This document shows positions 41,879 to 50,413 of a stretch of 64,000 nt of DNA, piece after piece. Below the pieces are notes generated by a model. That model saw nothing but the letters and a program-made list of their open reading frames with translations, did not search any database and was not told the DNA's origin. This DNA comes from Otoolea sp963657995 (GTDB lineage: Bacteria; Bacillota; Clostridia; Lachnospirales; Lachnospiraceae). A program made the translations under genes and the position numbers. Location: NCBI GenBank assembly GCA_963657995.1, contig CAVKOQ010000001.1:1-64000 (forward strand), read 5' to 3'. Numbering within the stretch: position 1 is the first letter of the stretch; each line of letters opens with the position of its first letter.

Positions 41879-42817
41879 ATGCACGAAAAAAAATTTTCAA
41901 TACTTGGCAGTCACGCTTCTAAATCAGCGGTTGAGAGGGCGGCAGAGTTAATTTTTACAGCCTGCGGACTTCTGGCTGTAGTAGCAGTTTTTTCAATTAC
42001 TTTATACATGATAGTCAGCGGAACACCGGCACTCTTTAAGGTTGGTATTGCAGACATACTGTTCGGTACAGTATGGAAACCAACAGGTAATCCGGCATCG
42101 TTCGGTATCCTCTTTGTTATCCTGACATCAATCGTAGGAACATTTTTAGCAATTTTAATCGGTGTTCCGATTGGTCTTTTTACAGCTATTTTCTTAGCTG
42201 AGGTCGCACCTTATAAGGTAGCAGCAGTGGTTCGCCCGGCGGTTGAGCTTTTGGCAGGTATTCCGTCAGTTATTTACGGACTTTTGGGAATCTTGATTTT
42301 AAATCCGCTTATGTACAAGCTGGAACTTAAGATTTTCTCAGGTTCCACAACTCATCAGTATACCGGTGGTGCAAACCTCATATCAGCGGTTCTGGTTCTG
42401 GCAATCATGATACTTCCGACAGTTATCAACATAAGTGAGTCATCACTCAGGGCGGTTCCTAAGAATCTTAAAAGTGCATCCTTAGCACTTGGTGCAACAC
42501 ATATTCAGACCATCTTCAAGGTAATTGTTCCGGCAGCACACTCAGGTATCATCACAGCTATAGTGCTCGGATGCGGACGTGCAATCGGTGAGGCCATGGC
42601 TATCAGCCTTGTATCAGGAAGTTCGGTAAATGTTCCGCTTCCATTTAACTCAGTACGTTTCCTGACAACAGCTATTGTTGCTGAGATGTCCTACTCAGAG
42701 GGACTTCACAGAGAGGTTCTCTTTACTATCGGTCTGGTGCTGTTCATATTTATCATGTTTATCAATACAGTTCTTACCAGAATATTTGTAAAGGAGGGCA
42801 AGGCAAATGACAGATAA
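41879..42817 (+). CDS. pstC: Phosphate ABC transporter permease PstC
   Basis: One of two membrane subunits of the phosphate importer. The 312-residue protein has about six hydrophobic segments, and the permease coupling loop around R-A-I-G-E-A-M-A near residue 230. AGGAGAG supports the ATG at 41879; an in-frame TTG at 41858 lies before it. It overlaps pstA by 11 bp. Confidence 0.94.
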   Translation: MHEKKFSILGSHASKSAVERAAELIFTACGLLAVVAVFSITLYMIVSGTPALFKVGIADILFGTVWKPTGNPASFGILFVILTSIVGTFLAILIGVPIGLFTAIFLAEVAPYKVAAVVRPAVELLAGIPSVIYGLLGILILNPLMYKLELKIFSGSTTHQYTGGANLISAVLVLAIMILPTVINISESSLRAVPKNLKSASLALGATHIQTIFKVIVPAAHSGIITAIVLGCGRAIGEAMAISLVSGSSVNVPLPFNSVRFLTTAIVAEMSYSEGLHREVLFTIGLVLFIFIMFINTVLTRIFVKEGKANDR

Positions 42818-43682
42818 TAAAATGACGAGCATATACGATAAGCGCGTCCGTCCTATGGACAATGTCCTGAAAGCACTCATTTATCTGTCAGCGGCATTTG
42901 CTATCGCACTTCTTGTCGGAATCATGGGATATGTATTCGTGAGAGGACTTCCGCAGATTTCATGGCAGTTTTTATCAACCGTACAGAGTTCACTTAAAGG
43001 AACTTTCGGTATTCTCGGAAATATCGTAAATACGATTTATATCATCGTTATCACGCTTATAGTCGCAGCACCGGTCGGAATCGGTTCTGCAATATATCTG
43101 AATGAGTACGCAAAGCCGGGAAAACTGGTAAAGACGATTGAGTTTACCACAGAGATACTTTCCGGTATTCCATCGATTATATTCGGTCTGTTTGGTATGG
43201 TATTCTTCGGAATGACACTGGGACTTGGATATTCAGTACTTACTGGCTCATTTACACTTACACTAATGGTACTTCCTCTGATAACGAGAAATACTCAGGA
43301 AGCACTTAAGACAGTTCCGGATAGCTACAGAAGTGGTGCACTTGGAATAGGTGCAACCAAATGGTACATGATTCGTACAATTCTTCTTCCGAGTGCTGCA
43401 CCGGGTATTCTCACAGGTGTTATTCTTTCAATCGGACGTATCGTAGGCGAGTCTGCAGCACTTCTGTTTACAGCAGGAAGTGGTTTCCAGCTGCCGAAGA
43501 ATCTTTTTGGAAAATTATTTGAATCGAGTGGTACACTTACCATTCAGCTGTATCTGTCAATGCAGAAGGCTAAGTATGACCAGGCATTCGCTGTAGCAGT
43601 GGTACTGTTAATCATCGTACTTGGAATCAACCTTTTGACCAGGTTTTTGACGAATCGCTTTGATGTGACAAAACTGAAATAA
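42807..43682 (+). CDS. pstA: Phosphate ABC transporter permease PstA
   Basis: Second membrane subunit, 291 residues, with about six hydrophobic segments and the coupling loop G-R-I-V-G-E-S-A-A-L near residue 212. AAGGAGGGC precedes the ATG at 42807, inside the end of pstC, giving translational coupling; an ATG at 42822 is a weaker option. pstB follows after 18 bp. Confidence 0.94.
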   Translation: MTDNKMTSIYDKRVRPMDNVLKALIYLSAAFAIALLVGIMGYVFVRGLPQISWQFLSTVQSSLKGTFGILGNIVNTIYIIVITLIVAAPVGIGSAIYLNEYAKPGKLVKTIEFTTEILSGIPSIIFGLFGMVFFGMTLGLGYSVLTGSFTLTLMVLPLITRNTQEALKTVPDSYRSGALGIGATKWYMIRTILLPSAAPGILTGVILSIGRIVGESAALLFTAGSGFQLPKNLFGKLFESSGTLTIQLYLSMQKAKYDQAFAVAVVLLIIVLGINLLTRFLTNRFDVTKLK

Positions 43683-43700
43683 AGTATAAAGAGGAAATAT

Positions 43701-44456
43701 ATGGAAACAAAAATTTCTACATCAGAACTTAATCTGTACTATGGAAATAATCATGCACTAAAAAATATCAATCTTGATATATATGAAAATCAGATCACAG
43801 CGTTTATCGGTCCGTCCGGCTGTGGTAAATCAACATATTTGAAAACACTTAATCGTATGAACGACCTGGTGCCAAATGTTACCATTGATGGAAAAGTGCT
43901 TATTGACGGAGAAGATATCTATGATCAGAGAGTTGATACCACACTTCTTAGAAAAAAGGTGGGTATGGTATTTCAGCAGCCAAATCCATTTCCGATGAGT
44001 ATCTATGACAATATAGCTTACGGACCACGAATTCATGGTATCAAGGGTAAAGCTGAACTTGATGAGATTGTCGAGAGAAGTCTTCGGGGTTCAGCACTCT
44101 GGGATGAGGTCAAGGATCGTCTGAAACGTTCGGCACTTGGTCTTTCCGGTGGACAGCAGCAGCGTCTTTGTATAGCTCGTGCCCTGGCAGTAGAGCCTGA
44201 GATTCTTTTGATGGATGAGCCGACGTCTGCTCTGGATCCTATATCTACACTCAAGATCGAGGATTTGATGGGGGAGCTTAAGAAAAAATACACAGTTGTT
44301 ATCGTAACACACAATATGCAGCAGGCTACCCGTATAGCTGATTATACGGCATTTTTCCTGGTAGGCGAAGTGGTAGAATACGCACCGACAACAGATCTGT
44401 TCTCACATCCGAGAGAAAAAAAGACAGAAGATTATATTACAGGTCGATTTGGCTGA
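43701..44456 (+). CDS. pstB: Phosphate ABC transporter ATP-binding protein PstB
   Basis: ATPase of the phosphate importer, 251 residues. Walker A G-P-S-G-C-G-K-S-T near 37-45, signature L-S-G-G-Q-Q-Q-R, Walker B L-L-M-D-E-P-T-S-A-L-D-P, and the PstB-specific V-G-M-V-F-Q-Q-P-N-P-F-P all present. Confidence 0.96.
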   Translation: METKISTSELNLYYGNNHALKNINLDIYENQITAFIGPSGCGKSTYLKTLNRMNDLVPNVTIDGKVLIDGEDIYDQRVDTTLLRKKVGMVFQQPNPFPMSIYDNIAYGPRIHGIKGKAELDEIVERSLRGSALWDEVKDRLKRSALGLSGGQQQRLCIARALAVEPEILLMDEPTSALDPISTLKIEDLMGELKKKYTVVIVTHNMQQATRIADYTAFFLVGEVVEYAPTTDLFSHPREKKTEDYITGRFG

Positions 44457-44489
44457 TGTGTGAAAGAGATAAGATGGAGGAAACGTGCA

Positions 44490-45152
44490 ATGCCTATAAG
44501 AGATGCATTTTTACAGGAACTGGACAGTCTTAACCATGAGCTGATGGTGATGAGTCAGATGGTTGAAGATGCCATAGATAATAGCTTTCAGGCACTCAGT
44601 GAGCACAATACTGAGTTGGCAAATAAAGTTATAAAAGGTGACCGCGATGTGGACAATATGGAGAGAAAGATCGAGACACACTGTCTGACGCTTATGCTTA
44701 AGCAGCAGCCGGTGGCAAGCGATCTCAGACATATTTCTACAGCCCTTAAGGTGGTAACAGACCTTGAGAGAATGGGAGATCAGGCTGCGGATATAGCAGA
44801 TTTGTCACTTCGTCTCGAAAAATCAGATGTAAGTCTGGTAAGCAAACATCTTCCGGCAATGGTTGCCAATGTAAAGACCATGGTTCAGGATGCGATTCGG
44901 GCATTTGTAGATGGTGATACAGATACAGCCGAGACGTTTGATAGCCGTGACGACCTCATCGATGCTTTCTTTGAGAGAGTAAAACAGGAAGTGATTGAGT
45001 TCCTTAAAAAAGATGGTAATAAATCTGATGTGGCTGTAGATGTTCTGATGGTGGCAAAGTATCTTGAGAGAATTGCTGACCACGCAGTGAATGTATGCGA
45101 GTGGACAGAATTCTCAGATACAGGTGCGGTAGGAGATGTGATGATACTGTAA
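44490..45152 (+). CDS. phoU: Phosphate transport regulator PhoU
   Basis: PhoU links the Pst transporter to the PhoR kinase and lowers the Pho response when phosphate is ample. The 220-residue helical protein has two PhoU repeats with the metal-binding E/D-x-x-x-D motifs (D-L-E-R-M-G-D-Q-A-A-D and Y-L-E-R-I-A-D-H-A-V-N). GGAGG lies 9 bases before the ATG at 44490; the in-frame GTG at 44460 has none. It is the last gene of the pst operon; no phoPR pair is visible here. Confidence 0.95.
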   Translation: MPIRDAFLQELDSLNHELMVMSQMVEDAIDNSFQALSEHNTELANKVIKGDRDVDNMERKIETHCLTLMLKQQPVASDLRHISTALKVVTDLERMGDQAADIADLSLRLEKSDVSLVSKHLPAMVANVKTMVQDAIRAFVDGDTDTAETFDSRDDLIDAFFERVKQEVIEFLKKDGNKSDVAVDVLMVAKYLERIADHAVNVCEWTEFSDTGAVGDVMIL

Positions 45153-45160
45153 TGGTATTG

Positions 45161-45189
45161 GAATATACGGCTTATGTGGTGCCGTATTC
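45161..45189. terminator. Weak convergent hairpin between phoU and MBL gene
   Basis: GAAT-ACGGC pairs with GCCGT-ATTC across a small bulge; neither strand has a long T run. It is the only candidate ending both convergent transcripts. Confidence 0.4.
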
Positions 45190-45197
45190 TGTAACGT

Positions 45198-46091
45198 TTA
45201 CCGACTAAAATATACAGTATCGTTTTTGACGTCGAGATGGGCATAACCATCCATAACCAACTGTTCAAGATAAGGACGCAGGTGGCGTTCCTGACGAATA
45301 AGCTGGTCATAGGTTCCGATATACATTCCGATCAGGCGTCTTGCCGCCTGGTAAAACTCATCACGGGTCATAGGTGTCCTTAAAAGCTCTGCCAGTTCAT
45401 TCAGGCGGAGCTTTATTAAATTTATGTTTTTATCGGCCAGTTCACTTATGTCACCGTCAAAAGGACCTTTATGGGACATGATCCAGTATTTATAAGGCAG
45501 ATGTTTGATGGCTTCCTTGCTTTTGAGATCCATGCCGACATGGTCACAGTACGGAAGTTTTACATGGCGAAGTACATTTTCGGTCAAAAGAGCATCACCG
45601 GTAAAGCAGACATCGTCAGGTGTGCCGATAACGATATGATCTACAGAATGTCCGGACAGATGATGAATAGTAAATGTCACATCGCAGAGAGTGACAGAGG
45701 TGTCTTCTGGATGTATGATTATGTCAACCGGACAACGCTGTTCATTATCTATAGAATATTTTTCCTCGTCTGAACGTCCAAAATAGTTAGTATATCTTTC
45801 CAAGGCGGCAGGAGAGGCAATAAGCCCGGCCTCACCGAGTGACATGGCAAGAGGGATGTTAAAAGATTCTCTCAGATGCTTGCTGTTGCCGTGGTGGTCA
45901 ATATGGGCGTGAGATACAATCAGACCAGCCGGTGTCATGCCGGCAGATTGAAGGGCATCAACAAGTTCATCATATTCTTTAGAATATCCGTTATCGAAGA
46001 GAATACATCGGGTATCATCTATGCGGTATACACCGATTGCTGTCCGACCTAGCAGACAGTAAGTACTTCCATAAACATGCTTAAGTTCCAA
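45198..46091 (-). CDS. MBL-fold metallo-hydrolase
   Basis: A 297-residue metallo-beta-lactamase-fold hydrolase of unknown substrate. The zinc-binding S-H-A-H-I-D-H-H is near residues 60-67, with H-L-S-G-H-S-V-D-H near 144 and T-G-D-A-L-L near 163; these fit a two-metal glyoxalase II-like site. The C-terminal part is helical. The start is a TTG at 46091-46089 preceded by GGGAGGAAATTATC. The gene begins only about 30 bases after the tRNA-Arg terminator, leaving little room for its own promoter. Confidence 0.82.
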   Translation of the reverse strand: MELKHVYGSTYCLLGRTAIGVYRIDDTRCILFDNGYSKEYDELVDALQSAGMTPAGLIVSHAHIDHHGNSKHLRESFNIPLAMSLGEAGLIASPAALERYTNYFGRSDEEKYSIDNEQRCPVDIIIHPEDTSVTLCDVTFTIHHLSGHSVDHIVIGTPDDVCFTGDALLTENVLRHVKLPYCDHVGMDLKSKEAIKHLPYKYWIMSHKGPFDGDISELADKNINLIKLRLNELAELLRTPMTRDEFYQAARRLIGMYIGTYDQLIRQERHLRPYLEQLVMDGYAHLDVKNDTVYFSR

Positions 46092-46120
46092 GATAATTTC
46101 CTCCCTGGCAGTTACTATAA

Positions 46121-46159
46121 ATATAAAAAGCGACGGCAGAGAATAACTCCGCTGTCGCT
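46121..46159 (-). terminator. Intrinsic terminator of tRNA-Arg
   Basis: On the minus strand AGCGACAGCGGAG pairs with CTCTGCCGTCGCT (one mismatch) followed by a T run. It sits between the tRNA and the MBL gene. Confidence 0.85.
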
Positions 46160-46174
46160 ATGTGTTAGTTACAG

Positions 46175-46246
46175 TGCGTCTGATAGGAATCGAACCTACG
46201 CCTCAGGCTCCGGAGGCCGGCGCTCTATCCACTGAGCTACAGACGC
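46175..46246 (-). tRNA. tRNA-Arg (anticodon CCG)
   Basis: Minus-strand cloverleaf: acceptor GCGTCTG/CAGACGC with discriminator A, D stem GCTC/GAGC, anticodon loop CTCCGGA (anticodon CCG, reading CGG), T loop TTCGATT. The anticodon stem CCGGC/GCCTG has a C-U mismatch at its second pair. No CCA is encoded. Confidence 0.92.
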
Positions 46247-46255
46247 ATCATAGCT

Positions 46256-46284
46256 ATATTACTATCAATGGATGGAAAATGCAA
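46256..46284 (-). promoter_or_regulatory. Promoter of tRNA-Arg
   Basis: On the minus strand TTGCAT (46284-46279), 17-bp spacer, TAATAT (46261-46256), 10 bases before the tRNA 5' end. Confidence 0.7.
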
Positions 46285-46373
46285 GGAGTTTTTAAATTTG
46301 ACAAATTTCGTTAAATACACATATTGTATAATTTAAGACTAGATATTGGCTATGTTAGCCTTTGAAAAAGTCT

Positions 46374-46976
46374 TTAAGCTAAAACTTTTTTGATGGCCTC
46401 AAACAGCTCATCATATGTCTCGAAAGCCTGAAATTGCGGATATTCAGCTTTGATCTCATCTGTTGTACGGAAAAGAAATCCTGCCTTGCTTGCCTCAATC
46501 ATGGCAAGGTCGTTGTGGCTGTCACCGCTGGCGATCGTCTCAAAACCGCAAGACTGAAGAGCTTTTACGGTAGTATATTTGGATTTTTCACAGCGCATCT
46601 TAAAATCTGTTATCTCTCCGTTATCAGCGACCACAAGTGAATTACAGAAGATGGTCGGATAGCCCAGTTTTTTCATAAGAGGTCCGGCAAACTGTGAGAA
46701 TGTGTCACTTAGGATGATTACCTGAGTGATTTCTTTAAGCTTGTCTAAAAATTCTTTTGCACCCGGAAGCGGATCAATTTTGGAGATCGTTTCCTGAATT
46801 TCTTTGAGTCCTAATCCGTGTTCACGGAGAATATTTAAACGATAGTTCATCAATTTGTCATAATCCGGTTCGTCACGGGTTGTTCTTTTCAATTCCTGAA
46901 TGCCGGTTTCTTCAGCAAATGCAATCCAGATTTCCGGTACTAAAACACCTTCCAGATCTAAGCATACAATGTCCAT
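46374..46976 (-). CDS. thrH: ThrH bifunctional phosphoserine phosphatase/homoserine phosphotransferase
   Basis: ThrH is a HAD-family enzyme known in Pseudomonas to dephosphorylate phosphoserine and pass phosphate to homoserine. The 200-residue protein starts M-D-I-V-C-L-D-L-E-G-V-L-V-P-E-I-W, the ThrH-specific form of the HAD motif I, has I-I-L-S-D-T-F near 95, and S-G-D-S-H-N-D near 150. AGGAGG lies right before the ATG at 46976; a longer frame from 47015 is rejected. With serA and serC in the window and no serB, it could finish serine synthesis; this is inference. Confidence 0.88.
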   Translation of the reverse strand: MDIVCLDLEGVLVPEIWIAFAEETGIQELKRTTRDEPDYDKLMNYRLNILREHGLGLKEIQETISKIDPLPGAKEFLDKLKEITQVIILSDTFSQFAGPLMKKLGYPTIFCNSLVVADNGEITDFKMRCEKSKYTTVKALQSCGFETIASGDSHNDLAMIEASKAGFLFRTTDEIKAEYPQFQAFETYDELFEAIKKVLA

Positions 46977-47004
46977 ATTTCCTCCTAATCTGATACAGCA
47001 TTGA

Positions 47005-47016
47005 TGTGATATCACA
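47005..47016. promoter_or_regulatory. Palindrome TGTGATATCACA in the thrH leader
   Basis: A perfect 12-bp palindrome about 30 bases before the thrH start. Its halves match the Crp half-site TGTGA but the spacing (2 rather than 6) does not, so the binder is open. Confidence 0.45.
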
Positions 47017-47151
47017 CATTTAACATAGCTGTGCTCGGTAAAAATTTCTTCCTATTATAGACGAAATACATGGGAAATGCCAGAGGTATTTTAGAAATAC
47101 ACATTTTTCTTACGGAACACTTAAAAAAAGATGTTAAAATTTTGAAAAAAC

Positions 47152-47179
47152 TAGACAGCTATATAATTTGCAGTATAAT
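47152..47179 (+). promoter_or_regulatory. Candidate promoter of sulP
   Basis: TAGACA at 47152-47157, 16-bp spacer, TATAAT at 47174-47179. Another TATAAT at 47162-47167 lies nearby, so the exact start is uncertain. Confidence 0.5.
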
Positions 47180-47297
47180 AGGTAAGTATTGGCCTGCTTG
47201 ACATCTTAAATATTAACAGCAGTCATATCAATATCAGTTTTTCATGGGGAAATCCTGTGAATTTATTATGCAGTAAAGAAAAGGGAGATTTAGAGTT

Positions 47298-48983
47298 ATG
47301 GAAAAGATACGTCCAATGTTGTTCACAACATTGAAGAACTACTCCGGTGCACAGTTTGCTTCGGATGTGGTAGCCGGTATCATCGTGGCTATCATTGCAC
47401 TGCCTCTTTCGATTGCACTTGCACTGGCTTCAGGTGTAGGTCCGGAACAGGGTATCTATACGGCGATTGCAGCAGGATTTGTGATTTCGTTATTAGGCGG
47501 CAGTCAGGTGCAGATTGCAGGACCAACCGCAGCATTTGCAACGATAGTGGCCGGTATTGTGGCAAAAAGTGGTGTTGAAGGTCTGGCGGTAGCGACTATC
47601 ATGGCTGGTATTATTCTTATTGTCATGGGATTTTGTCATTTTGGTTCGCTGATTAAGTTCATCCCGTTTACGATTACAACAGGATTTACTTCAGGTATTG
47701 CAGTTACGATTGTTATTGGCCAGCTGAAGGATTTTTTTGGTGTGACTTATCCGGCAGGTATGGAGACAATCGAGACCATGCAGAAGCTCAAGGCTTTTGT
47801 AGCAGGATTTAGCAGTGTCAACATACATGCGATTATTGTAGGTGTGGTATGTATGGCGATTCTTATTGTGATGCCGATGATCACAGAGAAGATTCCGGGA
47901 TCCCTTGTAGCAGTTATAGCAGGTATCCTGATGGTGAAGTTTCTGCCGCTAAGTGTCAACACGATAGGTGATCTCTATACGGTCAGCAACAAGCTTCCGG
48001 CATTTCGCCTTCCGGTATTCAGCTATGCTGTAATCCAGGGATCGCTGTCTGATGCGTTTACGATTGCAGTGCTTGCAGCAATTGAGTCCCTGCTTTCATG
48101 TGTGGTAGCAGACGGAATGATCGGTGGAAAACACCGTTCAAATACTGAGCTGGTGGCACAGGGTGCCGGTAATATCGTTTCCGCTCTTTTTGGCGGTATT
48201 CCTGCAACCGGTGCAATAGCACGTACCGCAGCAAATATAAAAAACGGAGGACGTTCTCCGATTGCCGGTATGGTTCATGCACTTGTACTCCTTCTGATTC
48301 TCGTGGTTCTGATGCCATGTGCAAGCTGGATTCCTATGCCTACGATCGCAGCTATTCTTTTCATGGTAGCTTATAATATGTGCCAGTGGAGAACATTTGT
48401 TAAACTTGCAAAGACGGCTCCTAAGAGTGATATTGCAGTTTTGGTGCTTACATTCTTCTTGACAGTAGTATTTGACCTTGTAGTTGCTATCGAGATCGGT
48501 ATGCTTTTGGCCTGCCTGCTGTTTATGAAGCGTATGAGTGATGAGACAGGTGTCAGAAACTGGATTCATGTTGAGGAAGCAAAAGAACAGAAACAAAACG
48601 AAGAGAAGGAGAAGGAAGAGCCTTCTCATGCTGACACAGAACTTAGAGAGATTCCGCTTGAGCTGGCAGTTTATGAAATTACAGGACCACTCTTCTTTGG
48701 AGCAGCAGACCGTATCAATCAGATCGAAGTTAAAGATGTGACGAGATGTCTGATTTTACGTATGCGTGCAGTGCCGGCAGTAGACAGTACAGGAATGAAT
48801 GCGATGTTTGCATTATATGAAAGATGCAAGAAAAATGGTGTTACGCTGATCTTGTCACATGTCAATGAGCAGCCAATGCATGTCATGGAAAAAGATGGAT
48901 TTGTAGATACGGTCGGAAGAGATCATTTCTGCAAGAATATCGAGGAAGCACTTGATCATGCAGATGAAGTTCTGACTGTTTAA
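47298..48983 (+). CDS. SulP/SLC26-family anion transporter with STAS domain
   Basis: A 561-residue membrane protein of the SulP family. About 11-12 hydrophobic segments occupy residues 20-415, with the family motif A-L-P-L-S-I-A-L-A-L-A-S-G-V near 37 and I-A-G-P-T-A-A-F near 75. A charged linker (about 418-450) leads to a cytoplasmic STAS domain (about 455-555, with V-P-A-V-D-S-T-G-M near 497). Members carry sulfate, bicarbonate or dicarboxylates; the substrate cannot be told. A lipoprotein gene follows after 18 bp. Confidence 0.9.
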   Translation: MEKIRPMLFTTLKNYSGAQFASDVVAGIIVAIIALPLSIALALASGVGPEQGIYTAIAAGFVISLLGGSQVQIAGPTAAFATIVAGIVAKSGVEGLAVATIMAGIILIVMGFCHFGSLIKFIPFTITTGFTSGIAVTIVIGQLKDFFGVTYPAGMETIETMQKLKAFVAGFSSVNIHAIIVGVVCMAILIVMPMITEKIPGSLVAVIAGILMVKFLPLSVNTIGDLYTVSNKLPAFRLPVFSYAVIQGSLSDAFTIAVLAAIESLLSCVVADGMIGGKHRSNTELVAQGAGNIVSALFGGIPATGAIARTAANIKNGGRSPIAGMVHALVLLLILVVLMPCASWIPMPTIAAILFMVAYNMCQWRTFVKLAKTAPKSDIAVLVLTFFLTVVFDLVVAIEIGMLLACLLFMKRMSDETGVRNWIHVEEAKEQKQNEEKEKEEPSHADTELREIPLELAVYEITGPLFFGAADRINQIEVKDVTRCLILRMRAVPAVDSTGMNAMFALYERCKKNGVTLILSHVNEQPMHVMEKDGFVDTVGRDHFCKNIEEALDHADEVLTV

Positions 48984-49001
48984 TAAGGAGGTAAATTGAA
49001 G

Positions 49002-50150
49002 ATGAAAAAAAGATATTTAACATTAGTGTTTGCCACAGCAGTAGCGGGAAGTATGCTGACTGCCTGTGGATCTTCATCAAAGGTTGAAACTACTGAGGCT
49101 GTATCGTCAGAAGCCCAGGAGACAGAAACCATAGGTGAGGACCAGAATGAAGAAATTGAAGAGATGATACCTGCAGATTTTATTCAAGAACGTGCCGGTA
49201 AAGATTCCTTCGATAGCTTCGATGAAATCATAAGCTACCTTGAAGGCGAAAATGAGGGATTTGCCTATATCCAGATAGCAGGATCTACAGATTATGTTCT
49301 GGCAGTTTCAGACAAGGTGTCTGGGGAAGATGGAACAGCTACAGAAGTAGCACTGTATGCTTACAATGCTGACAGGAAGCTTGTAAGCGTCGGAAATGCC
49401 ATGGGCGATGAGAACCATCCGCTTTTCTCAGATGGAAATACACTGTATGCATGCACAGATACCGAGTACGGAGAGATGCAGATTAATTCAGAAACCAACG
49501 GACTCACATATACAAAATGTATAGATAAACTGGATTCTGGTGAATTTTCAGGATTTGTTCGTGAAAATGCAGAGGCTGATTCAAGTGATGAGATTGGTGT
49601 AGAGACAGATGAGCAGTTTACTGCACTTTTTGATGCAATTTCAGACGTTCCGGCAATCGTTTTTAATGCGGCTTCCTATGGCTCATATGATGATATTATT
49701 TCCAAGCTTTCTGCTAATCAGGGATATGCTTATATCACTTTGAATGGTTACGAGGGAGATGTTCTTGCGGTTTGCACTGATACATATGAGGACGACGGAG
49801 TTAACTGTGCAATCGACGCTACACTGTATGTGGAGAATGATGGCAGTGCAGACCTTCTTGCGTCGATTCAGACAGGCGGTACCGCATATCCTATAACAGT
49901 TGACGGAGGAATCCTCTATTACAAAACACCTGTTCAGTATGCAGAGGCAGATGTAACCAAGAATGAAGATGGAAAATATCAGCTTAATTACATCAAATAT
50001 GCCACTATTTCCTATGACAGCGAAGGAAAGGCAAGCTTTGATGTAAAAGGTGATATCGAAGCTTCTTCTATAAAGACAGAAGATGATTTCTATAATCTCT
50101 ACACAGGCAGCGAAGAAAAAGCAAAGGTTGATTTTACTATCGTAAAGTAG
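49002..50150 (+). CDS. Lipoprotein with internal duplication, function unknown
   Basis: A 382-residue predicted lipoprotein: signal peptide with lipobox L-T-A-C (Cys22), acidic Ser/Glu linker (about 25-58), then two copies of a roughly 105-residue domain, about 72-176 and 228-336. Aligned pieces include F-D-E-I-I-S-Y-L against Y-D-D-I-I-S-K-L, G-F-A-Y-I against G-Y-A-Y-I, and Y-V-L-A-V against D-V-L-A-V. I do not recognise the family. AGGAGG lies 10 bases before the ATG. It probably shares a transcript with the SulP transporter and ends at a terminator. Confidence 0.8.
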   Translation: MKKRYLTLVFATAVAGSMLTACGSSSKVETTEAVSSEAQETETIGEDQNEEIEEMIPADFIQERAGKDSFDSFDEIISYLEGENEGFAYIQIAGSTDYVLAVSDKVSGEDGTATEVALYAYNADRKLVSVGNAMGDENHPLFSDGNTLYACTDTEYGEMQINSETNGLTYTKCIDKLDSGEFSGFVRENAEADSSDEIGVETDEQFTALFDAISDVPAIVFNAASYGSYDDIISKLSANQGYAYITLNGYEGDVLAVCTDTYEDDGVNCAIDATLYVENDGSADLLASIQTGGTAYPITVDGGILYYKTPVQYAEADVTKNEDGKYQLNYIKYATISYDSEGKASFDVKGDIEASSIKTEDDFYNLYTGSEEKAKVDFTIVK

Positions 50151-50167
50151 AAATATAGGTTGTTAAT

Positions 50168-50227
50168 GAAAAGATGGCTGGATAAGATGTCAGATGTAAA
50201 TATCTGCATGTTATCTGGCCTTTTCTA
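50168..50227 (+). terminator. Intrinsic terminator after the lipoprotein gene
   Basis: GGCTGGATAA pairs with TTATCTGGCC (two wobble pairs) and encloses CAGAT/ATCTG; a TTTTC tail follows. Confidence 0.8.
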
Positions 50228-50330
50228 AAAACAGTGGAAATAAACAGGGAAAATTATCCGTCAATTCACACAATCGGCTATGATTTCGATGACTATATTT
50301 TGGACACAGCTATAAAAATACTGAAAACAC

Positions 50331-50360
50331 TTGCGAAAATAAAATAATTAGTAATATAAT
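50331..50360 (+). promoter_or_regulatory. Candidate promoter of the EamA gene
   Basis: TTGCGA at 50331-50336, 18-bp spacer, TATAAT at 50355-50360. Confidence 0.55.
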
Positions 50361-50413
50361 AAAGCCTAAATTGCGAAACAGCGAGATGAGATTGTTATCG
50401 GAAAGGCGATTAT

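Larger units (their letters stand above)
46977..47297. other. Divergent intergenic region, thrH and sulP
   Basis: This 321-bp gap has no gene. It holds a thrH-side -10 TATAAT on the minus strand (47059-47054), the 12-bp palindrome at 47005-47016 in the thrH leader, and a sulP-side promoter near 47152-47179. The remaining roughly 110 bases before sulP are AT-rich with no structure I can name. Confidence 0.6.

Noticed and set aside
46298..46332. TTGACA and TATAAT on the + strand between tRNA-Arg and thrH
   Set aside because: The boxes are 23 bp apart, too far for a sigma-A promoter, and no + strand gene follows.
47180..47297. Riboswitch in the sulP leader
   Set aside because: The sequence is AT-rich with no conserved core that I can assign to a known class and no terminator.
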